Assembly: GCF_014196765.1 (NCBI RefSeq)
Contig: NZ_JACIEE010000008.1
Coordinates: 124,001-188,000, forward strand
Source: Mycoplana azooxidifex
GTDB lineage: Bacteria > Pseudomonadota > Alphaproteobacteria > Rhizobiales > Rhizobiaceae
Direction of reading: 5' to 3'
Length of the DNA stretch: 64,000 nucleotides
Below the pieces are notes generated by a model. It was not told the DNA's origin, ran no database searches, and saw only the letters and a program-made list of their open reading frames with translations. Below, in pieces: positions 51,207 through 58,065 of the stretch. Made by a program: the position numbers and the translations under genes. Every line of letters begins with the position of its first letter. The first letter of the stretch is position 1.

Positions 51207-51947
51207 CTAATGCACCCCGGCAGGTTGGCCAACCGGTCTGGCCTTGGCAATGCCTGTCGTGAGCGAAAGATCGACGGCCGCGTCCGCGTGCAGCAGCGTG
51301 GAATCGAATGTCGGGATGTCGAAGTCGTCCGGGCCGACCAGCAGGCCGATCTCCGTGCATCCGAGGATGACGCTGTCGGCGCCTGCCGCCTTGCCGGCCT
51401 CGACGACCTGGATGTAGCGCTCCTTGGAGTTCGGCCTGACGATCCCGCAGCAGAGCTCCGAGAAGATGATGTCGTGTACGGCCTGCCGGTCGGCTGCGTC
51501 CGGAACGACCGCATCGATGTCGAACGCCTGCTTCAGCCGCTGGCGATAGAATTCCTGCTCCATCGTGTAGCGGGTGGCGAGCAGCAGCGGGCGCCGGCAG
51601 CCGGCCGCGACCACCGCCGCGCCGGTCACGTCGGCGATGTGGACCAGCGGGATGCCGACGCTGGCCTGGACCTCGTCGGCGAGCAGATGCATCGTGTTGG
51701 TGCAGATCAGGATCATGTCCGCGCCTGCGCCCTCCAATTCTCTTGCGACCTGGCCGAGCGCGTCGGCTGCCTTGTCCCACGCCCCGGCCTTCTGGAGCGC
51801 CACGATACCCTCAAAATTTAGGGATCGCAAAACCACATCGGCGGAATTCAATCCACCAAGCCTGTCGCGAACCTGCTCGTTGACGCGGCGATAGTAGACC
51901 GCGGTGCTCTCCCAGCTCATGCCGCCTATCAAGCCAATCCTCTTCAT
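51207..51947 (-). CDS. Aspartate/glutamate racemase-family enzyme
   Basis: A 246-residue protein with the two catalytic cysteines of Asp/Glu racemases: MILICTNTMHLLAD and SVILGCTEIGLL. It begins KRIGLIGGMSWESTAVYYRR, typical of the YgeA/amino-acid racemase group. It may racemise or epimerise an amino acid derived from the imported compound. The ATG at 51947 is chosen because it begins the conserved IGLIGG strand; a start six codons upstream is possible. It is the first gene of the leftward ten-gene run and is divergent from the Lrp-type regulator. Confidence 0.92.
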   Translation of the reverse strand: MKRIGLIGGMSWESTAVYYRRVNEQVRDRLGGLNSADVVLRSLNFEGIVALQKAGAWDKAADALGQVARELEGAGADMILICTNTMHLLADEVQASVGIPLVHIADVTGAAVVAAGCRRPLLLATRYTMEQEFYRQRLKQAFDIDAVVPDAADRQAVHDIIFSELCCGIVRPNSKERYIQVVEAGKAAGADSVILGCTEIGLLVGPDDFDIPTFDSTLLHADAAVDLSLTTGIAKARPVGQPAGVH

Positions 51948-52048
51948 GCGCTTCTTCCGTCTCATTGTTACTGACTGGAGAAACGATAGGACAGGGCGGA
52001 TGCGGTGAAATTGCGTTTTTACACTTTGTCGGCGAAGCATCGGCATTA

Positions 52049-52081
52049 TTGTCCTACAATTTTGCCGCTTTGGTGGGACAA
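52049..52081. promoter_or_regulatory. Inverted repeat in the racemase-Lrp intergenic region
   Basis: The 369-nt gap between the divergent racemase and Lrp genes (51948-52316) has no gene. It holds TTGTCCTAC (52049-52057) and GTGGGACAA (52073-52081), inverted with one mismatch and 15 nt between. ACACTTT also appears twice (TACACTTTGTC near 52019, GACACTTTAC near 52133). The stretch is AT-richer than its surroundings and must contain promoters in both directions. The Lrp-type protein encoded next door is the likely binder. Confidence 0.45.
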
Positions 52082-52316
52082 AAATACCGAAATTCGTCAT
52101 TGCGTAAATTTTCACTCTACTGCCTGCTTTTTTGACACTTTACAGCGCCGTCGTTTTCTTGATCAATGAAGAAGACAGCCGACCCGGTGTTGCGTCGTTC
52201 GGCGGCGAATTTCGTCGAGGATCCGGCGCAAGGGAAGAACGAATTTGGCGCAAAAAGTGCCGGTTGGGGAAAACCGCTTCGCGGGACGAAGGTCGGGCGA
52301 AATGAACGGAGACAGC

Positions 52317-52778
52317 ATGTTCGACCAGATCGACAGAAAGATCATCGATATTCTCCAGCAGGACACGAACAAGTCCGTTGTCGACATTGCAAACGAAGTC
52401 GGCCTGTCGCACACGCCCTGCTGGCGCCGCATCAAGCGCATGGAAGACATGGGGCTGATTCGCAGCCGCGTCGCGCTGGTCGACAGGCGCATGGCGAACG
52501 TCGGAATGACGATCTTCATCGCCATCAAGGTGCCGCGCCACAATTCCGTGTGGCTGGATGCCTTCCGCAAGGAGATCCGCGACATTCCGGAGATCATGGA
52601 GGCGTACCGGCTGACGGGCGAGACCGACTACCTGCTGCGGGTCGTCGTTCCCGACATCGAGGTCTATGACCAAGTTTACCAGAACCTCATCAACCGACTG
52701 GAATTTTCCGATCTTTCCTCTTCCATCGCCATGGAGGAGATGAAATTCACCACCGCGCTGCCGACCAAATACATGTAG
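52317..52778 (+). CDS. Lrp/AsnC-family transcriptional regulator
   Basis: A 153-residue Lrp-type protein. The winged helix is FDQIDRKIIDILQQDTNKSV, then VDIANEVGLSHTPCWRRIKR, with MEDMGLIRSRVALVDRRMAN following. The C-terminal RAM domain (TIFIAIKVPRHNS, EAYRLTGETDYLLRVVVPDI) binds small effectors, commonly amino acids. GGAG lies before the ATG at 52317; an ATG at 52302 is the alternative. It is divergent from the racemase-transporter-monooxygenase operon and 51 nt upstream of the octopine-dehydrogenase-like gene, so it most likely controls both. Confidence 0.92.
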   Translation: MFDQIDRKIIDILQQDTNKSVVDIANEVGLSHTPCWRRIKRMEDMGLIRSRVALVDRRMANVGMTIFIAIKVPRHNSVWLDAFRKEIRDIPEIMEAYRLTGETDYLLRVVVPDIEVYDQVYQNLINRLEFSDLSSSIAMEEMKFTTALPTKYM

Positions 52779-52829
52779 CCACGACCGGCAGCCCTTGTTC
52801 CACAGACCGAAAAGACAGGAAGAAACGTC

Positions 52830-53906
52830 ATGCGCATTGCAATTCTGGGATCCGGATCGATCGCCTTCGGTATGGCCGCTTTTTTGGCCAAGGCAGGGCA
52901 TGAGCCCGTCCTGTGGTCGCCGTCGGGCACGCGGACGGAAAGGCTTGCAGCCGGCGCCCCGCTGGTCGCAACCGGTGCGGTCGAATTCGAGGGCAGGGTG
53001 GCGGTCGCAAAAGACTGCGCGGAAGCGGTGTCGGGGGCGGATGCCGTCGTCATCGCGCTGCCGACCAACGGCCACCGCCTGGCCTTCGACCAGGCCTTGC
53101 CGCACCTGCGCCCGGGGCAGCCGGTCATCGTCAGTTCGCACAGTTCGTTCGGTGCGCTCTATCTGTCGAAGCGCTGTGCCGAACGCGGCCTGAAGCTGCC
53201 GATCATCTTGTGGGGAACGACGCTCCTGACCGGCCGCCAGCAGCCGGATCTCGTAAGCGTGATCGTCAATACGGTGCGCGAGAAAATCGATTTCGCTACC
53301 CTGCCGAAGAGCGAGGCGGCCCTTGGCAAGTCGCTCTGCACGACCCTGTTCGGCGACCACTTCGTCGAGCGCGACGGAATGCTGGCGATCGCGCTCTCCA
53401 ACCTGAACCCGCAGAACCATCTCGCCATCGCCCTGCTCAACCTGACCCGCATGGAGAAGGGCGAGAAATGGGGGCAGGGCGAGCACGTGACGCCCTGCGT
53501 CGGAGGCCTGATCGAGGCGCTGGACGCCGAGCGGCTGGCGATCGCCGGAAGCTTCGGCCTGTCGGTGCGCACGGTCAGGGAGCACTTCTCCCTGTCCTTC
53601 CACGTCCCCATGGCGTCGGTTGCCGAGATGAACCAGCAGATGCATCGCGAGGGACGGGGCGGCTTCGGTCCGTCGACCGTTGACAGCCGCTACATCCACG
53701 AGGACGTGCCCTTCGGCCTCGTGCCGACGAGCCTGCTGGGACGGATCTCCGGCCGCCCCACGCCACTGCACGACGCCGGCATCGCGCTCTTTTCCGGCAC
53801 GATGGGGCAGGATCTCGCCGCACAGAACGATCTCCTGCCCGATCTGGGCCTCGACCGGCTGTCGCCTGCGGACCTGAAGGCCCTGTGCGAGAAGGGCTTC
53901 GGCTGA
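52830..53906 (+). CDS. NAD/NADP octopine/nopaline dehydrogenase-family enzyme
   Basis: A 358-residue oxidoreductase. The N-terminal Rossmann motif is RIAILGSGSIAFGMAAFLAK, followed by VLWSPSG. The C-terminal helical domain has ERDGMLAIALSNLNPQNHLA (the NxxxH pattern of opine dehydrogenases) and EKWGQGEHVTPCVGGLIEAL. Family members oxidise or form opines, that is, amino-acid/keto-acid N-conjugates. With an adjacent Lrp-type regulator, a PotABCD-type importer and a racemase, oxidation of an imported opine-like compound is a plausible role, but not shown. GAAGAAACG precedes the ATG. Confidence 0.88.
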   Translation: MRIAILGSGSIAFGMAAFLAKAGHEPVLWSPSGTRTERLAAGAPLVATGAVEFEGRVAVAKDCAEAVSGADAVVIALPTNGHRLAFDQALPHLRPGQPVIVSSHSSFGALYLSKRCAERGLKLPIILWGTTLLTGRQQPDLVSVIVNTVREKIDFATLPKSEAALGKSLCTTLFGDHFVERDGMLAIALSNLNPQNHLAIALLNLTRMEKGEKWGQGEHVTPCVGGLIEALDAERLAIAGSFGLSVRTVREHFSLSFHVPMASVAEMNQQMHREGRGGFGPSTVDSRYIHEDVPFGLVPTSLLGRISGRPTPLHDAGIALFSGTMGQDLAAQNDLLPDLGLDRLSPADLKALCEKGFG

Positions 53907-53979
53907 GGCTTCGGATGTCCGGCGCTTTCTTTCGCTGCGCCGGTGGGCGGCTCAATGAAGGGCAATTGCATCTGGAGCC

Positions 53980-54113
53980 GCCCCCTCTGGCCTGCCGGCC
54001 ATCTCCCCCACACGGGGGGAGAAGACGCGCCGCATCCGTCTGCCCAATGTGGAACTACAATGGAGCGGCGGGTTAAGCCCTCCCCCTTGTGGGGAGGGTG
54101 GGGAGGGGTGTTC
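53980..54113. repeat. Rhizobial intergenic palindromic repeat before psd
   Basis: CCCCCTCTGGCCTGCCGGCC, CATCTCCCCCACACGGGGGG and later CCCTCCCCCTTGTGGGGAGG with GTGGGGAGGGG are typical of the CCCCTCTGGCCTGCCGGCC-type elements scattered between rhizobial genes. Two short hairpins (CTCCCCC/GGGGGAG and CTCCCCCTTGTGGGGAG) are visible. It fills most of the 296-nt gap between the octopine-dehydrogenase-like gene and psd. Confidence 0.65.
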
Positions 54114-54202
54114 CTTTCATATGCCCCGCCGCATCATGCCACGCACATTGCCCCGGCCGCGGTTTCGCGCTAGTTGCAGGGCACTTGAAACGGAGAAATG
54201 GC

Positions 54203-54901
54203 ATGAGTCTGGTCGATACGGTGCGCAACACGCTGGTTCCGGTCCATCGTGACGGCTGGAAATTCGTTGCCATCTTCTTCGTGGTGTCCGTCATCCTCGG
54301 CTTCCTGTGGGAGCCGCTGATGTGGCTGGGCTTCGTGCTGACCGCCTGGTGCGCCTATTTCTTCCGCGATCCCGAGCGCGTCACCCCGCAGGATCCCGAT
54401 CTCGTCATCAGCCCGGCCGACGGCCGCGTCTCGGCCATCGCCATGGTGACGCCGCCGCTCGAGCTGGAGCTCGGCTCCGAGCCGATGCTGCGCATCTCCG
54501 TCTTCATGAACGTCTTCAACTGCCATGTGAACCGCTCGCCGATGCGCGGCAGCGTGCGCCGCATCGCCTATCGCGCCGGCCGCTTCCTCAATGCCGAACT
54601 CGACAAGGCGAGCCAGGAGAACGAGCGCAACGGCCTCGTCATCGACACCGCCCATGGCGAGATCGGCGTGGTCCAGATCGCGGGCCTCGTCGCCCGCCGC
54701 ATCGTCTGCTGGACCTCTACCTTCGATCGTCTGGAGGCCGGCGAGCGCTTCGGCCTGATCCGCTTCGGCTCGCGCCTCGACGTCTTCCTGCCGGCCGGTG
54801 CGGAAGCGCGCGTCGCCGTCGGCCAGACGGCGATTGCCGGCGAGACGGTGCTGGCCGAATTCGGCACGGCGAAGGGACCGGTTCTGGGGCGCCGGGGTTG
54901 A
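54203..54901 (+). CDS. psd: Phosphatidylserine decarboxylase proenzyme (short form)
   Basis: A 232-residue enzyme converting phosphatidylserine to phosphatidylethanolamine. Two membrane helices near the start ([18 protein letters not shown] and [17 protein letters not shown]) precede the catalytic part: [27 protein letters not shown] (His) and [14 protein letters not shown], where Gly-Ser is the self-cleavage site giving the pyruvoyl group. The short (PE-type-II) form is usual in alphaproteobacteria. GGAGAAATGGC precedes the ATG. It is followed by pssA, the preceding step of the pathway, after 133 nt (or 55 nt if pssA starts at the upstream GTG). Confidence 0.95.
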   Translation: MSLVDTVRNTLVPVHRDGWKFVAIFFVVSVILGFLWEPLMWLGFVLTAWCAYFFRDPERVTPQDPDLVISPADGRVSAIAMVTPPLELELGSEPMLRISVFMNVFNCHVNRSPMRGSVRRIAYRAGRFLNAELDKASQENERNGLVIDTAHGEIGVVQIAGLVARRIVCWTSTFDRLEAGERFGLIRFGSRLDVFLPAGAEARVAVGQTAIAGETVLAEFGTAKGPVLGRRG

Positions 54902-54966
54902 CAGGCGGCGCGGATCGCACGATTCCGGTTCTTCTGTTTCGTCGAAACGAGAATTCGTGCGCCCAG

Positions 54967-55020
54967 TTCTGCCAGCCCGTGTTCTGCCAGTTCCTGACCT
55001 GCCAGCCCCTGTTCTGTCAG
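54967..55020 (+). repeat. 15-bp tandem repeat between psd and pssA
   Basis: Three full units (TTCTGCCAGCCCGTG at 54967, TTCTGCCAGTTCCTG at 54982, ACCTGCCAGCCCCTG at 54997) and part of a fourth (TTCTGTCAG at 55012) follow one another. In the pssA reading frame each unit encodes five residues of the pattern (V/D)LPxx, and no stop interrupts that frame, so the repeat may encode an N-terminal extension of PssA. Confidence 0.8.
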
Positions 55021-55034
55021 CAAAGCGAGCCGAG

Positions 55035-55907
55035 ATGAAGACGCCGTTTCACCCCTACGACCCGAACGGCCCCAACGACGAGGCGCGCGGGCCGCGCCTG
55101 CGGCAGATTCCGCTCAGGGTGATCATTCCGAACATGATCACGATTCTGGCGATCTGCGCAGGGCTGACCGGCATTCGCCTGGCCTTCGAGAACCGCTACG
55201 AGCTCGCCGTCGGCATGGTCCTGCTCGCAGCCTTCCTCGACGGCATCGACGGCCGGGTCGCCCGGCTGCTGAAAGCCTCGTCGAAATTCGGCGTGCAGAT
55301 GGATTCTCTGGCCGACATCGTCAATTTCGGCGTCGCACCCGCGCTGGTACTCTACGTGTTCATCCTCGACCAGGCGCGCTCGGTCGGCTGGATCGCCGCC
55401 CTGATCTTCGCGATCGCCGCCGGCCTGCGGCTCGCCCGCTTCAACGTCATGTCGGAGCGCGAAACCAAGGCCAGTTGGCAGTCGGAATATTTCGTCGGCG
55501 TGCCGGCACCGGCCGGCGCCATGCTGGTGCTGCTGCCGGTCTATGTCGGCTTCCTGGGCCTCGCTCCAAGCCTGCCTTTCGCCCTGGTCTCGTCTGCCTA
55601 TACCGTGCTGATCGCCTTCCTCCTCGTCAGCCGCGTGCCGGTCTGGTCGGGCAAGTCCGAAGGCAGCCGCATTCGCCGGGATCTCGTCCTGCCGGTGATG
55701 CTGATCGTCGTCATCTATGTCGCCACCCTGATGAGCTTCACCTGGGAGACCATGGTGGTGACGGTCGCGATCTATCTCATCTCGCTGCCCTTCGGCGCCC
55801 GCGCCTGGTACCGCAAATATGGCGGCTGGCCTTCGGCAGACACCTCGGTGGAAAACCATTTCCCCGGCGAGGAAGAGGACGAGCCCGAGGCCCGCGACGG
55901 ACGCTAG
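55035..55907 (+). CDS. pssA: CDP-diacylglycerol-serine O-phosphatidyltransferase
   Basis: A 290-residue membrane enzyme making phosphatidylserine from CDP-diacylglycerol and serine. The CDP-alcohol phosphotransferase motif is seen in DGIDGRVARLLKASSKFGVQ and the following DSLADIVNFG (D-G-x2-A-R-x8-G-x3-D-x3-D). About seven membrane helices follow to SLPFGARAWYRKYGGW, then an acidic tail. The ATG at 55035 has only a weak ribosome site. The frame stays open upstream through the tandem repeat to a GTG at 54957, so a form 26 residues longer is possible. With psd it completes phosphatidylethanolamine synthesis. Confidence 0.94.
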   Translation: MKTPFHPYDPNGPNDEARGPRLRQIPLRVIIPNMITILAICAGLTGIRLAFENRYELAVGMVLLAAFLDGIDGRVARLLKASSKFGVQMDSLADIVNFGVAPALVLYVFILDQARSVGWIAALIFAIAAGLRLARFNVMSERETKASWQSEYFVGVPAPAGAMLVLLPVYVGFLGLAPSLPFALVSSAYTVLIAFLLVSRVPVWSGKSEGSRIRRDLVLPVMLIVVIYVATLMSFTWETMVVTVAIYLISLPFGARAWYRKYGGWPSADTSVENHFPGEEEDEPEARDGR

Positions 55908-55958
55908 CTCCGCCTCGCATCCACATCGTCATGCACTTCGCGTCGGGTGGAGGAAATC

Positions 55959-57359
55959 TCAGCGCCTGACGACCGCCGGCGGCTCCCATCCGCCTTCCAG
56001 GAACGTCTCGCGCGGCGAGTAGAGGCGCATCAACAGGGTGAACGGTGCTTTGTCGACCGGCAGCCAGTTGGCTTCCTTGTCCGTGCCGGGCGATTCAGCC
56101 TGGACATAGAGATCGACGGATCCGTCGGCGTTGGCAACGAGCTTGTCGCGATCTCCGATCGCCTGCCGCTTCAGCGGGTTCGGAATGAAATAGCCTTTGC
56201 TGTCGTAGGCGGTCACCGACCAGAATGCGTCCACCGGCGGCAAGTCCCCCTTGTCGAAATGCAGGACATAGTTGCTTCTGCCGTCCAGCGCCCGGCCTTC
56301 GCTGTCGCTGGACAGTGCCGGATAGACCGCATCTTGCGGCAGGTTCTCGCCAACGCAGCATTGCGCGATCGCGGCGCGGTACAGGTAGTCCGCGCCATAC
56401 GCGCCGCTTCGAAGGGTGTAGACCCATCCCTTGCCGCCGATTCCGGCCGCCTTTTGACCTTCGGCGAGCACCAGCGCCCGACCGTCGGCATAGCCGCGCT
56501 CGATTGCTTGGCGGATGTCGGCCGGGACAGACGCAAGGTCAAAGCTGTCGCCGACCTTGAAGCCGATCCGCTCGAGGCGATGGACCATCGGATAGTCGAT
56601 CTGGTTCGGCGGGTTATCGCCAAGAAGATCGGCAAAGCGGCCGAAGAAGATCCTGGCGTCCATGCCATCGACAACCTTCGGCGGGTCCGCTTTCATGTCG
56701 ATGGCAGGGTTCACTTCATGTTTGGGCGGGATGTAACTGCTCTTGCCCCAGGCCGAGAGCGGCACGAGTTTCATGGCGTCCTGGACCTTGTGGACGGTCT
56801 CGTAGTCGGCAACGCCATTGGTCTGCGTACGGCCGATGATCCAGACATGGCGGGTCGGGCTCTTGATGACTTCGAGACCCGCCGGCACGTCGCCGCTCCA
56901 CTGTGGGCCCGTGACCAGGAAGTTCCTCGCTGTGTTCCTGCCGGTCGTGCGCGTTCCGGGCACGGCGAACACGTCGGTCCAGAGGCTGAGCATCGGCAGC
57001 ATGAAGTAACGATCGGTCGCGGGCACGGACAGAACCATCGGCTCGCTTTTCAGGTCAAGGGTAGCGGCGGAGTAGAGCGTGTCGACATTCGTGCGGATAA
57101 CGACCTTCGCGTCCGGATCCGCGAACTGGCGCACATGATGGAACTGATTGGGCGGCCCGAAGGCATCGCCTTCGACGGGTTCGGAAAAGTTGCTCAGCTT
57201 CTGCAGCGTCGCGTTGGTCAGCATAAGCGGATAGGCATAGACGTACGCGTCCTTGGCGATCGCGTACGCCTCATCACCGGTGAGAGCGTTGTCTTGCGCC
57301 TTGGCTGGTACCAAGGAAGCCGCAAGCACGGCGATTGTGACAAGGCAATACTTGAGCAT
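55959..57359 (-). CDS. DUF1254/DUF1214-domain secreted protein
   Basis: A 466-residue protein with a signal peptide (LKYCLVTIAVLAASLVPAKA). The DUF1254 part has ALTGDEAYAIAKDAYVYAYP, RTNVDTLYSAATLDLKSEPM and DRYFMLPMLSLWTDVFAVPG; the C-terminal DUF1214 part has FDKGDLPPVDAFWSVTAYDS and GYFIPNPLKRQAIGDRDKL. Function is unknown; such proteins are found in the periplasm or outer membrane. Seven consecutive G nucleotides (57367-57373 on the complementary strand) lie in its leader between promoter and ATG. It is divergent from the MarR gene. Confidence 0.9.
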   Translation of the reverse strand: MLKYCLVTIAVLAASLVPAKAQDNALTGDEAYAIAKDAYVYAYPLMLTNATLQKLSNFSEPVEGDAFGPPNQFHHVRQFADPDAKVVIRTNVDTLYSAATLDLKSEPMVLSVPATDRYFMLPMLSLWTDVFAVPGTRTTGRNTARNFLVTGPQWSGDVPAGLEVIKSPTRHVWIIGRTQTNGVADYETVHKVQDAMKLVPLSAWGKSSYIPPKHEVNPAIDMKADPPKVVDGMDARIFFGRFADLLGDNPPNQIDYPMVHRLERIGFKVGDSFDLASVPADIRQAIERGYADGRALVLAEGQKAAGIGGKGWVYTLRSGAYGADYLYRAAIAQCCVGENLPQDAVYPALSSDSEGRALDGRSNYVLHFDKGDLPPVDAFWSVTAYDSKGYFIPNPLKRQAIGDRDKLVANADGSVDLYVQAESPGTDKEANWLPVDKAPFTLLMRLYSPRETFLEGGWEPPAVVRR

Positions 57360-57542
57360 TTGAAGACCCCCCCGCAATTTGACACGGGAACATGCTTGCA
57401 CATTCGCAAAAGCGGTCAACTGCGACATCGTTGATTTCCGCCGACGCCGACGGGCGCGACCAGTTCACCCGCGACCGCGCCGGATTCCGCGCGGCATGCG
57501 CTCGTCGCGTCCCAGCCTTGCGTAAACGCAACTCTCGCCGGG

Positions 57543-57595
57543 TTGCACTCCCGGCCCGACGATGTTATTTAACACGGTAATTACTAGTGTGCTAA
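57543..57595 (+). promoter_or_regulatory. marR-emrBA promoter and imperfect operator
   Basis: TTGCAC (57543-57548) and TATTTA (57566-57571) are 17 nt apart. From 57569 to 57595 runs an imperfect palindrome with matching outer parts TTA-CAC and GTG-TAA around TA-T-A-TA, overlapping the -10 and probable start site. The MarR-type protein starts at 57614, so autorepression at this site is likely. The 254-nt gap to the divergent DUF1254 gene holds nothing else I can name. Confidence 0.5.
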
Positions 57596-57613
57596 TTATG
57601 GTTGAGCTAAGAA

Positions 57614-58063
57614 ATGTCAGCAGAGACCCCCCGGGACGTCGTCCTTGAAGAACTCTCCCGCGCCGGAAGGAAGATGCGGGCGCTGTTCGATGCGCGCGTG
57701 CGGGCGAGGGGGGTGACGCTGTCGCGGGCGCGCACGCTTCTGATCCTGCGCCGGACGCCGGGGCTCAACCAGCGCGAACTGGCAGACGAGCTCGACATCG
57801 AGACGCCGACGCTGGTGCGCCTGCTCGACGGCATGGAGAAGCAGGGCTTCATCGAACGCCGCAACGTTCAGGGCGACCGCCGCGCCAAGCAGATCGTCAT
57901 GACGCCCGAAGGCGAAAAGGCGGCCGACGAGATGGTCGCGCTCGCCCAGGACCTGCGCCACGACCTGTTGGCCGATGTCAGCGAGAAGGACATCGCCACC
58001 GCCGTGCGCGTCCTGCAGCGGATTTCCAGTTGTGCCACGACCTCCTGCCGGGAAGGCGTGTAG
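57614..58063 (+). CDS. MarR-family repressor of an efflux pump
   Basis: A 149-residue MarR protein: LFDARVRARGVTLSRARTLL, then LNQRELADELDIETPTLVRL as helix-turn-helix, LLDGMEKQGFIERR and DRRAKQIVMTPEGEKAADE as the wing. Ligand binding releases such repressors from DNA. Two cysteines near the end (SCATTSC) might sense oxidants, though this is speculation. Two bases separate its stop from the start of the pump gene (58066), so marR, the MFS pump and the HlyD-type adaptor form one operon. Confidence 0.92.
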   Translation: MSAETPRDVVLEELSRAGRKMRALFDARVRARGVTLSRARTLLILRRTPGLNQRELADELDIETPTLVRLLDGMEKQGFIERRNVQGDRRAKQIVMTPEGEKAADEMVALAQDLRHDLLADVSEKDIATAVRVLQRISSCATTSCREGV

Positions 58064-58065
58064 CG

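Noticed and set aside
48964-51210. 748-codon plus-strand frame opposite the ABC importer genes
   Set aside because: Composition (Glu, Arg, Gly, Val in excess, no motifs) and full overlap with well-supported permease and binding-protein genes mark it as an antisense shadow.
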